Of a stretch of DNA of 64,000 nt, positions 34,250-46,258 are shown one piece after another; position 1 is the first letter of the stretch; each line of letters opens with the position of its first letter. The stretch covers positions 35,814,559 to 35,878,558 of the forward strand of contig OY821518.1 of assembly GCA_963682025.1 (NCBI GenBank). Reading direction: 5' to 3'. The notes under the pieces were generated by a model that did no database searches, was not told where the DNA came from, and saw only the letters and a program-made list of their open reading frames with translations. The position numbers and the translations under genes are program-made. The DNA is from Cordilura impudica. Taxonomy: Eukaryota > Arthropoda > Insecta > Diptera > Scathophagidae.

Positions 34250-34927
34250 TTATATATATTCTATGTGTTGACCAAATATTTATTATGAAATGTAATGAAT
34301 TTTGTTTAAAACATGTTGTATTGTGATTTGGCTTAAATTAATTGGCATATAAAATTACTTATTGAGTGAATAACTAAAATATCTCTGCTAGTAAATATAA
34401 TTCATATATATAATTTGCTTTACTGATGCATGGTAAAAGAGAAGAAAGCATATAATCAGAGCAGTGTCCGGTATTTCAGCCTTCATCAGTGATTTTATTA
34501 AAAATTGTAATAATTATTCTGTTATAATTGATTATATTGTTAGGGCAGCCGTGAGCCTTGACTCTGCGTCTATCTCACATACACTCGTACTTGCACTTTT
34601 TGGTCATGCGCTTTAATACACTTGCCTACGAACAGTATGGTTAAGAATCAGTGTTGTACCATACATACCATAACATACCATACTTCGTTTTAGTCTTTGA
34701 ATATACAACATTGTCAAACATGCAACCGCTATTTTTGAATTCAGAATATTTATGCATTTGAACTTCTATTTTCACAATTCTCAGTTTCAAAAGAGTTGTC
34801 ATATGTGATGTATGGTTTGAATATTCAACATATTCCACTTTTTTCATATATTAAAGATGTTGCCATGAAGCAAATTTAAATAGTTTGTTAGATTTGTTTA
34901 TTGCGATAAATGCTGTAATTAATATAG
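34250..34927. other. Unannotated spacer
   Basis: No coding sequence or repeat recognised. It contains ACCATACATACCATAACATACCA, a short local repeat near 34657-34680. Confidence 0.4.
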
Positions 34928-35294
34928 CTAGCAGACTCCAGCCCTCGAAATTCGAGCGCAAATTCTAAGAAATTTTATGTTTTCATTATATAAGGACCCT
35001 AAAGTATGCTCATCAATTAAAGCCAATTTCCAAATCGACACAAAAAACAAACTCATTTTTATTACAAATACAAATTTAATAAACACATACATAGCATTGT
35101 ATAATTTTATATATGTGTTGGTAGCAACTTCAAATGCAATTTACTCAAAACAAAGGAATAAATTTAAAAATCTGTAAATTTGCAAATCGGCTAAAAACAA
35201 GTACCTTTCAAATAATATATGCTTGGCCAAAATCGGGATAAAACGGTAGATCAAAACATCAGTCACAAGAAATCGCCTTGCCTATTAATATAGA
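34928..35294 (-). mobile_element. Helitron copy, full length
   Basis: CTAGCAGACTCCAGCCCTCG and hairpin CTCGAAATTCGAG at the left; the 5' end (complement of TCTATATTAATAGGC) at the right before a T. 367 bases. The base outside CTAG is G, not the usual A. Confidence 0.82.
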
Positions 35295-38224
35295 TACTAG
35301 AGTTATATGTTTAACACTAAATTTTCTTAAAATTCACTAAAAGCTCTTAAAAAGAAAGGCGGAAAGTGTCAACTTAGCGAAAGCTACCAGTTCGTAGTCT
35401 GCTGCTGAAACATCTAGGCGAAAAGTCCGGCATTAAAGTGCCAACATTGAAACGCAAAATTTCCCCCAATATCACTCTTCTTGAAAAGGCCACAGCGAAA
35501 AATTGTCCCAAACTTTTTACTTTACCTTCTAAAATAGTTATCTTTAAATATTTTTCTAATTTTGGGACCGGAAATAATTTCTTTGTTTTTGTTTCTAAAA
35601 TACTCTTCGGCCAGTTCTTTATAATTGAAGCTCTCCATATTTTTCTGAATATTTTTCTGAATATTATAAAAAAGGTATGATAATTAAAAAAAAACCCAGG
35701 TTACTAAAAAATTACATCCTCTGTGTATTGACATTCTTACTTACAAATATATTATGGTAATAGAACAAATAATGACTATTATAAGCTATAAAACACCTTA
35801 AGCACAAATTTGATACACCATTGTATACGAGCACTTATAGGGCTGTTTAAATTATCGTGTTCTACATACTGGTCGTCACGGGTGCAAAAGTATATATAGT
35901 TTTAAAGAGGACACTTTCACCTTTCTCCGGGTAATATTAAACCTGTGTGACCACTAACAGCGACAAAAGACGATAATCCTACCAACATTATAAAAGAGAC
36001 CGCAGGTCATTATCGATGATAGCTTGCGAGTAGTAACCATTTATTTTTGATAACAAACAAAAAAAATCACCTTTTTCTGAAATTAAAAAAAAAATTGAGT
36101 GTGATAGCATGTCACGCCCACAATTAGCAAAAATTTAATTTTTTTTTGGCTGCCTTAATCTGGATATATTAGCTACAAAAAGGCGTTAAAATTTTAAAAA
36201 TCGGTGACAAAAAGATATTAGACTTTTGGCCATTGAAATCAAAATTTCAGCCACAGTGCATCATCCAATACTTTTTTTTGTGGGTTTTCTTAACCGTTTC
36301 ATAAATGACTTACTTTTATAGAAAAACAAAAATTGAATATAAAGCCATTTAAGCTTTTTCCGCTCATGGCTCGATTTATGTAAAAATGATAAGAATATTG
36401 ATTACTAAGATTTTTGTTTTAGCAAGAGCGATTTTAAATTTTTTCTCTCAGAATTTAACACAAGATTTAATTTAATTAATTTTCTGCGCAAAGTTATTTA
36501 AATACCAAAAACAAAAAGAATTATACATTAAATATATATAAAAAAAACTACAGTTGATGACAAGCGAGTATGATAACATCTTATTTAAATAGAAAATGAA
36601 ATAGTATGTGGAAATATAGACCTATGACCTCGCTAAAAGATAAAACATTACTTTCTCTTACAAACTCAAACAATACAAAAATAAGAATGTGTGAACTTTC
36701 TCCTACATTTAGTATTGTTTTATACAAAACTAAGCTTGTAAACATGTCACGTGTTTAATTATTTACGTGACTTGGCTGGGGTTTTTAATGTTGCTTAAAT
36801 CTATCATGTTGTTCTTGTTTTTACCATTAGTTTGCTGTGTGGCTGTTTGTGTGTACAGCGTATTTATCACGCCTAATTTTATGTAACTAACACTCTGAAA
36901 TGTTACTACCGCACACAACGCAAATCTGTGTGTAAGAATGTACATATACAGTGTCATATACTCTTACGCCTTGCAATAACAACAAACACTACAGCAGAAT
37001 TAAAACAAATATCCTTTCTTTTTTTTTTAACATTTACAACTGAATTTCTTTTGTGCTGTTTACACAAATTTGTTTTTTCTTAAGTTTTTTTCCGACAAAA
37101 TCTAACATGTACATAAAGTTTTTGCAATCCAATTTAGGAAATTTTTGTAAAGGCAAAAAGTTTTCAAAATCTGGACAGAAACGTAAATATTTGGCTATTA
37201 GATTGAATCGTGTCTAGGTAGATTGCTATTGAAATTATTTAAAACGGTTCATATTCGAAATGTCAGCTCTGATTTGGACTAAAATTTTGTTTGTTCTTAT
37301 TTAGTGGTCATCCTAAGTATAATTAAAATCTCATGGTGTAGCCCATTGTTAAGTCGACCTCGATCAATCTAAATTGTTTTGCTCATTTCAAATGATAATG
37401 TAACACATGGCTGTTGTGTTTTTAGTTGAAAAACAACCAAAAAATTAAGACATTCCTCGAGTAGTTACAAAAGTCAAAAAAAAAAAAAAAAAAAACGAAG
37501 CAAAACAAACAAAACAAAATCCTGTCACCATCATGTTAGTAACGTATGAATCATGTTGTTTTGTTGTCGTTTTGTATTCGCGTGTCTCAAGTATTCAGTT
37601 TCAATTCAACCCACCAACTACTCCTTTCATACCTTTCTACAGTCAGCTCACATTTTCAAAACCATTGAAAGTATTTTGCCCCAAGCTATACAAAGAATAC
37701 AACAGAATGATGCGAAAAAAAAACATCAACTATGTCTTGATGTCATTTTCGTCTTGCTGTTGTCCCACTATGTCAACCTAAAGTAACAATAATGGCAACA
37801 ACAGCAGAGAAACACAACAAATTCTAAACAACGTTATACAAAATCTTTCGCACTCTGTCAGATAGAATGGGTGGCGAACAAAAGTGAAAAATACTCTTAG
37901 CAAGTGTTAAAATGTAGGTTAAGTGTAATTTTAAAAGTTTATTTCTTTAGCTTTATTTGTTCTTTCGGCTTGCCTTAGCTCTGCTTTGGTTTATTAAAGT
38001 TGGGGATTATTTATTTAATTGCGGCGAGGTGTTGGTTTTAAAACTAACTGAAAACCTTACATTTGCTAGAATTAAGTTTAATGTTTTAAATAAAAGTTTT
38101 TCGATAAGTCTTAAATATATTTATAAGTATAAGTAGAGAAAATGTATGCTGAATTCCATATATCTGGGTTTGTGATTCATTTTGGGAAATCATTCACAAA
38201 TGATGGATTTCTTTACGAAGTAAG
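35295..38224. other. Unannotated intergenic sequence, 2.9 kb
   Basis: The longest stretch without a recognised repeat. It has an A-run at about 37475-37494. Overlapping short open frames at 37533-37786 are in different frames with no family-like features. A non-coding or regulatory role cannot be judged from sequence alone. Confidence 0.4.
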
Positions 38225-41200
38225 AGACGTCCTTTTCATAAAAAATACATTTTCCTAACAAAAATTACCTTGTTTTAAAAAAGTACTTTTCCATAAAAAA
38301 CTTAATTTCAATAAAAAAGTTTATTTTATTAAAAACAGTACCTTTTCTTAAAAGGTACTATTTCTTACAAAAAGTGAATTTAACAAAAAAAAAGGACATT
38401 TTGTTTTAAAAAACCTTTTCTTCAAAAATTTCTAATTCCTTAAAAAGAAACTCTTTAAAAATTTTAAATCTATAATATTAATCGGCTGGGCGATTTCTTG
38501 TGACCGATGTTTTGTTCTACCATTTTATCCCGATTTTGTCCAAACCTATATTATTTGCAAGGTATTTCTTTTTTTGCCGTTTTGTAGATTTACAGATTTT
38601 TAAATTTTTTTCTTTATTTTAACATACATAAAATTATGAATGTGCTATGTGTGCGTTTATTAAATTTGTTAATGTGTTTGTTTATAAGTTTGTTATCTTC
38701 ATTCACAATAACAATAAACCATAAAAGTGTTGGTTTGTTAATTGGCTAAGTTGAAAAATAAAGCTGTCTAGAAATTGCACTCGAATGTCGAGCGCTGGAA
38801 TCTGCTAGTTCTTATAAAAGGACAATTTAAAAAGCAGATATTATTAAAAAATACTTTTTCTTTAAAACGTACCTTTTCTTAAAAAAGTACCTTTTATTGC
38901 AAAAGTACCTTTTGTTAAAAATTTCAATTGTAAATAACTTTCTTTGAAGATAAAATTTTCTTAAAGATGTACTTTTACGTAAAAAGTATGCGTTGTTTAA
39001 AAAGTACTTTTATTAAAAAATAAACTTTTCTTAAAAAGTTGCTTTTCTTAAAAAAGTACTTTTTCTTAAAAAAGTACCTTTACTTTAAAACAAAAATCGT
39101 TTCTTAAATAAGTAAGTTTTCTTTAAAGAAATACCCTTTCTTAGAAAAGTACCTTTTTCTTAAAAAGTACATTTTCTTTAAAAAGTACATTTTTTACAAA
39201 AGTACCTTTTCTTAAAAAACTACCTTTTCTTAAAAAATTCCTTAAAAAGTACATTTTCTTAAAAAAGTACCTTTCCTTAAAAAAGTTATTTTTCTTAAAA
39301 GGCATCATTTCTTAAAAAGTACCTTTCTTAAAAAGTCCCTTCCATTAAAAAAGTACATTTCTTTAACAAATACCTTGCCTTAAAAAGTACCTTTTCTTAA
39401 AAAGGTTAATTTCAATAAAAAAGTTTATTTAAAAAGGTAAATTATCTTAAAAAGTACAATTTCTTAAAACAAGTGCATTTTCCAAGAAAGAAAATTTTTT
39501 TAAAAAAACCCTCTTGTTCAAAAAGTTCAAACTCCCTAAAAAGAAACTCTTTGTAATTTAAAAATTCTTACGAAATGACCTTTTCGAAAGCACATATTCT
39601 TTAAAAAAAAAATATTTTTCTTCAAAACGTACCTTTTCTTAAAAAAGTACCTTTTCTTGCGAAAGCACATTTTCTTAAGACAGTTGCTATTCTAAAATTG
39701 TCAATTGTCTTAATAAAATAACTTTCTTTAAAAGTGAGCATTTTGTTAGAGATGAACTTTTTCGTAACAAAATATCCGTTCTTCTAAAAGGATTTTTTAT
39801 TAAAAAATAATCATATCTTAAAAAAGTTCCTTTTTCTTAAAATAGTAACTTTTCTTTTCTAAAAATTTCAATTGACTTAATAAAATAACCTTGATAGTAA
39901 AATTTTCTTAAAGATGCACTGCTTCGTAACAAATTTCACGTTCCTTAAAAAGGACGTTTTATTACAAAATTAACTTTTCATAAAAAAGTACCTTTTCTTA
40001 AAAAATACCTTTTCTTCTTTAAAAAGATATTGTTTCTTAAATAAGTACTTTTCTTTCAAAAAAAAATACCTTTTACAAAAAAAGTACCTTTTCTAAAAAA
40101 AATACCTTTTCTTAAAATAGTACCCTTTCTTAAAAAAGTACCTTTTCTTAAAAAAGTACATATTCTTAAAAAGTAAATATTCCTAAAAAAGCACATTTTC
40201 TTAAAACAGTTGTCTTTAAAAAAATACCTTTTCTTAAAATAATACTTCTTCTTACAAAAGAACCTTTTCTTAAAAAGAGAACCTTTTCTTAAAAACGCAC
40301 CTTTTCTTAAAAAAGTGTCTTAAAAAAAACACTTTTTCTTAAAAAAAAATACTTTTTCTTATAAAATTACCTTTTCTTAAAAAACTACATTTTCTTAATA
40401 GATAGCATTTTCCTAAAAAAGTACTTTTTCTTTAAAAAATACCTTTCATTAAAAAAGTTATGTTTCTTAAAAGACACCTTTTCTTTAAAAAGTACATTTT
40501 CTTAAAAGTCCCTTTACTTAAAAAATCACCTTTTTTTTTAAAAATACTTTGTCTTAAAAAGTACATTTTCTTAAAATAGTCAATTTCAGTAAAAAGCTTA
40601 TTTTATTAAAAAAGTGCCTTTTCTTCAATAAGTACATTTTCTTTAAAAAACGTCTTTTCTGAAATAAGTACTTTTCTTTAAACAAGTACCTTTTTTAAGA
40701 AAATACCTTTAAAAAAATTTTTTTTTTCTTAAAAAGTACCTTTTCTCAAAAAAGTAATTTTTCTTAAAAGGTACATTTTCTTTAAAAAGTACCTTCTCTT
40801 AAAAAGTCCCTTCACTTAAAAAAGCAATTTTTCTTAAAAAATCCCTTGTCTTAAAAAGTACATTTTCTTAAAAAAGTTAGTTTCAATAAAGTTTATTTTA
40901 TTAAAAAAAAGTACATATTCTTCAAAAAGTACATTTTCTTTAAAAATTGTATTTTCTTAAAAAAGTACTTTTTCTTGAAAAAGTACCTTTTCTTAAGAAA
41001 GTACCTTTTATTAAAAAGTCCCTTCACTTCTAAAAGCACCTTTTCTTAAAAAAGTACTATTTCTTTAAAAAGTGCATTTTCAAAAAAAAAAAAAAAAAAA
41101 ACATTTTGTTAAAAAAACCCTTTACTCCAAAAAGTTAAAATTTCTTAAAGAGAAACTCTTTAAGAATTGTAAATTCTTATAAAAGGACCTTTTAAAAAAC

Positions 41201-43475
41201 AGATATTCTTAAAAAAACATTTGTTCTTTAAAACGTACCTTTTCTTAAAAAAGTACCATTTCTTGGGAAAGTACCTTTTCTTAAAAAAGGCATTTTTCTT
41301 AAAAGGTACCTTTTCTGTAAAAAAATACCTTTTCTTAAAAAGTCCTTCACTTAAAAAAGCACATTTTCTTAAAAAGTACATTTTCTTAAAAAGTACCTTT
41401 TCTTAAATAAGTACCTTTTCTTAAAAAAATTAATTTCAATAAAAAAGTTTATTTTATAAAAAACAGTTTCTTTTCTTTACAAGTACTATTTCTTAAAAAA
41501 GTTCCTTTTCTTCAAAAAGTACATTTTCTTTCAAAAATATATTAAATTAGTATTTTTTTCTCTTAAAAGGTACCTTTACTGAAAAAATTTTTTTTTTTTA
41601 AAAAGTCCCTTCACTCTTAAAAAAGCACCTTGTCTTAATAAATACCTTTTCTTAAAAAAGTACCTTTTCTTTAAATAAATACCTTTTCTTAAAAAATATT
41701 TTTTTTTATAAAAGTACCTTTTCGCAGAAAAGCACCTTTTAATAAAAAAAAACACTTTCTTAAAAAAGCAACTTTTCTTAAAAATGTACTATAAGTACTA
41801 TAAGTAAATATTCCAAAAGTACATTTTGTAAAAAAAAAACGATTTTTTAAAAAACCTTAAAATTCTTATAAAGTGACCTTTTAAAATCGGATATTCTTCA
41901 AAAAAATACCTTTTCTTCAAAACATAATTTTTCTTCAAAATTTACCTTTTCTTAAAAATTTACATTTACTTGCGAAGTACCTTTTCTTAAGACAGGCGCT
42001 ATTTTAAAAATTTCAATTGTTTTAATAAAATATCTTTCCTTGAAGGCAACATTTTCTTAAAGAAGTACTGTTTCGTAACAAAATACCCGTTCTTCAAAAA
42101 GGAGCTCTTATTAAAAAATAACCATTTCTTAAAAAAGTACCTTTTCTTAAAAAAGTAGTCTTTTTACAAAAGTACCCATTCTTAAACAAGTACATTTTCT
42201 TAAAAATTACCTTTTCATAAAAAAATTTCCATTTCTTAAAAAAGTACTTTTTCTTAGAAAAGTAATTTTTCTTAAAAAAAGTAACTTCTTAAAAAATACC
42301 TTTTTATTAGGAAAGTACCTTTTCGTAAGGATGAAGCTTTTCAGCAAAAGTAAATTTTTTTAAAAAAGTACCTTTATTTAATAAAGGACAGTTTCTTAAA
42401 AATTACATTTTATTCAAAAATTATGTTTTCTTAAAATCATTAATTTCCTTTAAAAAGTACTTTTTTTTGAAAAGTACTTTTTTTAAAGAAGTAATTTTCT
42501 TAAGAATTACCTTTTCTTTAAAAAGAACCTTTTCTTAAAAACGACTGTTTCTTAAAAGAGTATATTTTCTTAAAAGTACCTTTCCTTAAGTAACTATGAT
42601 TTCTTAAAAATAAATTTTCTTAAAAATACAAATTTTCTTAAAAAGGACAAATTCTTAAAAAAGCACATTTTCTTTAAAAAAAATTACATTTTCTTAAAAA
42701 ATATCTTTTTTAAGTACCTTTTCTAAAAAAAAGACCTTTTCTTTAAACGCACCCTTATTTTAAAAGTACGTTAAAAAAGTACGTTGTCTTTAAAAAATAC
42801 ATTTCCTCAAAAAGAAGCTTTTATTCAAAAAGTATATTTTCTTAAAAAAAGTTACATTTCTTAGAAACGTACATGTTCTTAAAAGGTGCATTTTCTTAAA
42901 AAGTACCTTAAAAAAGTATATTTTTTAAAAAGTACCTTTCCTAAAAATTATGATATCTGAAAAAAATAAATTTTCTTCAAAAAGTACATTTTCTCAACAA
43001 GTACGTTTTCCTAAAAAAGTACATTTTTGTAAAAATGTATATTTAATTAAAAAGAAAACTCTTAATAAAGTACATTATTTAAAAAAGTAAATAAGTAAAT
43101 TTTTGTTCAAAAACTACATTTTAATTAAATTTATTTTCTTAAAAAAAAGGATATTTTCTTAAAAAAAAAGTTAATTTTCGCAAAAAAAAAGAAACCTTTT
43201 CTTAATAAAATGCCTTATTTTTAAGGGAGAATGCGAATGCCATAGCATCCATTTTCAGAGTGATGCAAAGTGACGTTTAAATTTTATATTACAGTTGGTT
43301 TCAAAAATAATTGCTTGTATATTTTTGCAGCTCCCTGAAACTTTAGCATCCTGGAACGTCTTAATAACGTACCTTTTCTTGGAAATTTTAGTTTTCATGA
43401 AAGGTAATTTTTCTTTAAAAAAAAGTATCTGTTTTTCAAAAAGGTGCATTTTCTCAAAAAGTACCTTTATTATCA
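38225..43475 (+). repeat. Large satellite array, 18-bp TACCTTTTCTTAAAAAAG unit, forward
   Basis: About 5 kb of 17-19-base monomers with many single-base and length variants. Each monomer is roughly symmetric about GTAC with A-runs before and T-runs after. It is interrupted by the Helitron at 38469-38808 and near 43200-43350 by a non-repeat stretch. Landmark variants such as AAACTCTTTAAAAATT and TTAATTTCAATAAAAAAGTT recur at long range, showing higher-order units. Open frames rich in Lys, Phe and Leu are products of the period being a multiple of three. Confidence 0.9.
38469..38808 (+). mobile_element. Helitron, full length, inserted in the satellite
   Basis: TCTATAATATTAATCGGC preceded by A; hairpin region CTCGAATGTCGAG; ends CTGCTAG followed by T. 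The satellite on either side (CTCTTTAAAAATTTTAAA and TTCTTATAAAAGGAC) is continuous in uninterrupted units at about 41154, so the insertion was between A and T without duplication. Confidence 0.9.
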
Positions 43476-43705
43476 GTGCATTTACTGTGCTTTAAAATTA
43501 ATAGACTTTTCAATAACCAATATATGACCCGTTATGCTATAAACCTGATGTAAATCAAAAATTATTTTATGAATTAAACTTTAAATACTTCTTTCGTTTA
43601 TGATTGTTTTATCGTATGTTTATTTTTAAATTGGACACATTTTTATGATCTTTGCTCACAGTCATAAATAATCTGGTAAAGTTCTATAAACTCTGACCTA
43701 TTTAA

Positions 43706-44485
43706 TTATACCCTATACCACTGTGTGGTTTGGGTATATTGACTTTGTGCTGCTGTTTGTAACAACCAAAAATATTTGACCTAGACCCATCTTTAATTAT
43801 ACCGATCGAATCAGAATCACTTTCTGAGTTGATTTAACAATGTCCGTCCGTCCGTCCGTCCGTCTGTGTGTCCATGTAAAGCTTGTAATCAAACTGCAGG
43901 TCGCAAATATGAATATATTTTGATGAAATTTGGTATATAAGCTTTTATCGGCCATGGGATGAACGCTATTGAAATTGGTGAGAATCGGTCCATGTTCAGA
44001 CCTAGCCCCCATACAAATTACTCATATGAAATCGACATAAATTGCCATAAGATCCAAATTGTCATATAGATCTTACTCAAATTGGGTTTGTATGCGTTCA
44101 TTACATCCACTAATGAGTAGTCCAAAAATGATCCCTTTGACCCCATATAGAGCTGCTTCCCGATCTTCACTTAAATCTATTAAAAAACAAAAATATTGCA
44201 CTGATTCTTCTCAAATTTTGTTTGTACATATTTTTGCAAAATACAAGAGACTTTACCAAACATGATCAGGATTGGTCCATTTTTGGACCTAGTCCCTTTA
44301 TAGATATAGCATCCGATATGAACTTTTTCATATCTGCAGCCAAAAAAATTAATAAAAATTCCACTCAAATTTGGTTTTTGCTTATTTTCAATGTCCAGTT
44401 AGTTGGGCCTAAGAGATAGGGCTTATAAACGCATGGTATAGGGTATCGTATAGTCGGTCTAGACCGACTATAATTTTCTTACTTG
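43706..44485 (+). mobile_element. HINE-A copy 10, young, between the opposed satellite arrays
   Basis: Subterminal repeat at 43708-43720, GTCC core near 43843-43868, palindrome at 44449-44472 perfect, end CTTACTTG followed by TTT. Near-identical to copies 1, 7 and 9. Confidence 0.87.
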
Positions 44486-45644
44486 TTTAAAATTAGTTTC
44501 CTTTTTTCAACACTTTCTTCCACTTCATTTTATGGTTCAAATTTTATGAAATTTTTAATTTATTTTTCTGTTTTTAACTAAACGCACATCAAAACACATA
44601 AAAAACCATCATAAACATGTATTTATTTTCATTTTATTTTTAAACCATATACTTAACCTTCACAACCACACACTTATATATGTATAACAATTTATTTTCA
44701 GCACGAATATATGAAAATGGTAAAATAGCACAATAATAAATATGTTCAAAATTTTGTGGTAAATATAACACAATAACGTTGTTACAAAGTGAAAGCAAAT
44801 CAGTGAGTTGGGATGTACTCACACGAACAAATAAACACATTTAGAAGCACATAGGTGAACACACGCATACACACTCATGTATTTAGCCACATAAGTACTG
44901 GAAAATATTATATTTTTAACAGCCACTACACACAATTCTATTTGACACATATTTTTAAATTTTTATTTAGATGAGAAGCCAAAAAAAAAAAGATATTGTA
45001 GGTATACATATATGTAAATAGGACCAGCCTTTTCAATAATCGAATTGGACCGAACAGTCATTTGGGGAATTGTATGCAAAATAACACGAATATTTTTTGT
45101 ATTGAATATTGATGCTTTAACTACAAATATAGAAATGAATGAAGTCGTTATAAAAAGACATTCATACATTTACACGCTAACATATTTATTATGTATGGTT
45201 TGGTTTATACATGGCTTCGCTTGTTGGTTTATATATGTATAAGTGTACCTTTTATATCATACAAAAGTATATCATCATTTACATATTCATACATAAGATT
45301 ATATTGCACATTGATACATTTATATAAATGACAAATCCATTATCCAACGGTCAAAAACGACTACTAGATACCTTATGACAAGAACGGCCAGTACCAATTT
45401 TAACTAAAGATATGAGTTTTGGAATTATAGTATATTATCGATATCAACGAAGTGGCAGCAACGAAACTGAGGAAAAGGTGCACCACACACCTGAATCTCA
45501 CGCAAAAAGAATTAAAAAGAATTTGGCAAAGAGAGAAATAACGAGCTTAGAAGAATTCTCACTAGAGACTGTACAGTTGGTTGTATAGCTATTTGGACAT
45601 ATGTCGAGGATGGAATTAACTGAGCCTCAGGCATCTAGGATAAT
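44486..45644. other. Spacer between satellite arrays
   Basis: AT-rich, no clear gene. The end holds a possible LINE tail (45560-45640, listed separately). Confidence 0.4.
45560..45640 (+). pseudogene. Possible LINE C-terminal scrap
   Basis: Reads ETVQLVV, stop, LFGHMSRMELTEPQA. This resembles the W-x-GH-x-x-RM motif found near the C-terminus of many LINE proteins. The match is short and has a stop, so this is a weak call. Confidence 0.3.
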
Positions 45645-45931
45645 AGGTACGTCTTTAAGAAAATACACTTTTTGAAGAAAATATACCTTTACAAGAATAC
45701 GTACTTTTTTAAGAAAATGTACTTTTTTAAGAAAGGGTAATTTTTTTAAAGAAAATTTGCTTTACTAAGGAAATTTAATTTTTTAAGTAAATTTGCTTTT
45801 TTATGAAAATAAATTTTCTTAAGAATATTAACTTTTTTAAAGCAAATATATTTTTAAAGAAGATGCACTTTTTTAAGTAAAGGTATTTTTTTAAGAAAAT
45901 ATACTGTTTTAACTTTTGAAGAACACCGGTA

Positions 45932-46258
45932 TAGCCCAGCACTCGAAATTCGAGTGAAAATTCTAGAAAATATTATTTTTTCTTTCAATTTAAAAATTAA
46001 TGTATATTAAGATGAGCCTAAAGGTATGCTAATCAATTTAAGCAATTCACAATTCAACAAAGGGCGTGTCATATGCAATTAAAATCGTTCTCATTAACAG
46101 GGTGTAACCAATTATTTTAAATATTTTATTTTATTTATTTTAGTGTATTTTTAAGATAGATTAAACATAAATTTTACCATTCACAGCTTCTCCTCCATAT
46201 GAGCTATAACCACGTCAATTTTCACACTCCTCCGTGCCCGTATGTTGCTCAAAAAGGG
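45932..46258 (-). mobile_element. Helitron, variant subfamily 1, in the reverse satellite
   Basis: TATAGCCCAGCACTCGAAATTCGAG at the left, with the leading CTAG mutated; the internal GGGCGTGTCATATGCAA...TTCTCCTCCATATGAGC...CCTCCGTGCCCGTAT block matches 19971-20295. Confidence 0.7.

Noticed and set aside
41160..41406. Phe/Leu/Lys-rich repeated peptides (KKYLFLKK type) in both satellite arrays
   Set aside because: They are translations of an 18-bp repeat whose period is a multiple of three; both strands give similar frames.
38225..43475. CRISPR-like regular repeat array
   Set aside because: Monomers are contiguous 17-19-bp variants without unique spacers, in a eukaryotic genome full of fly transposons.
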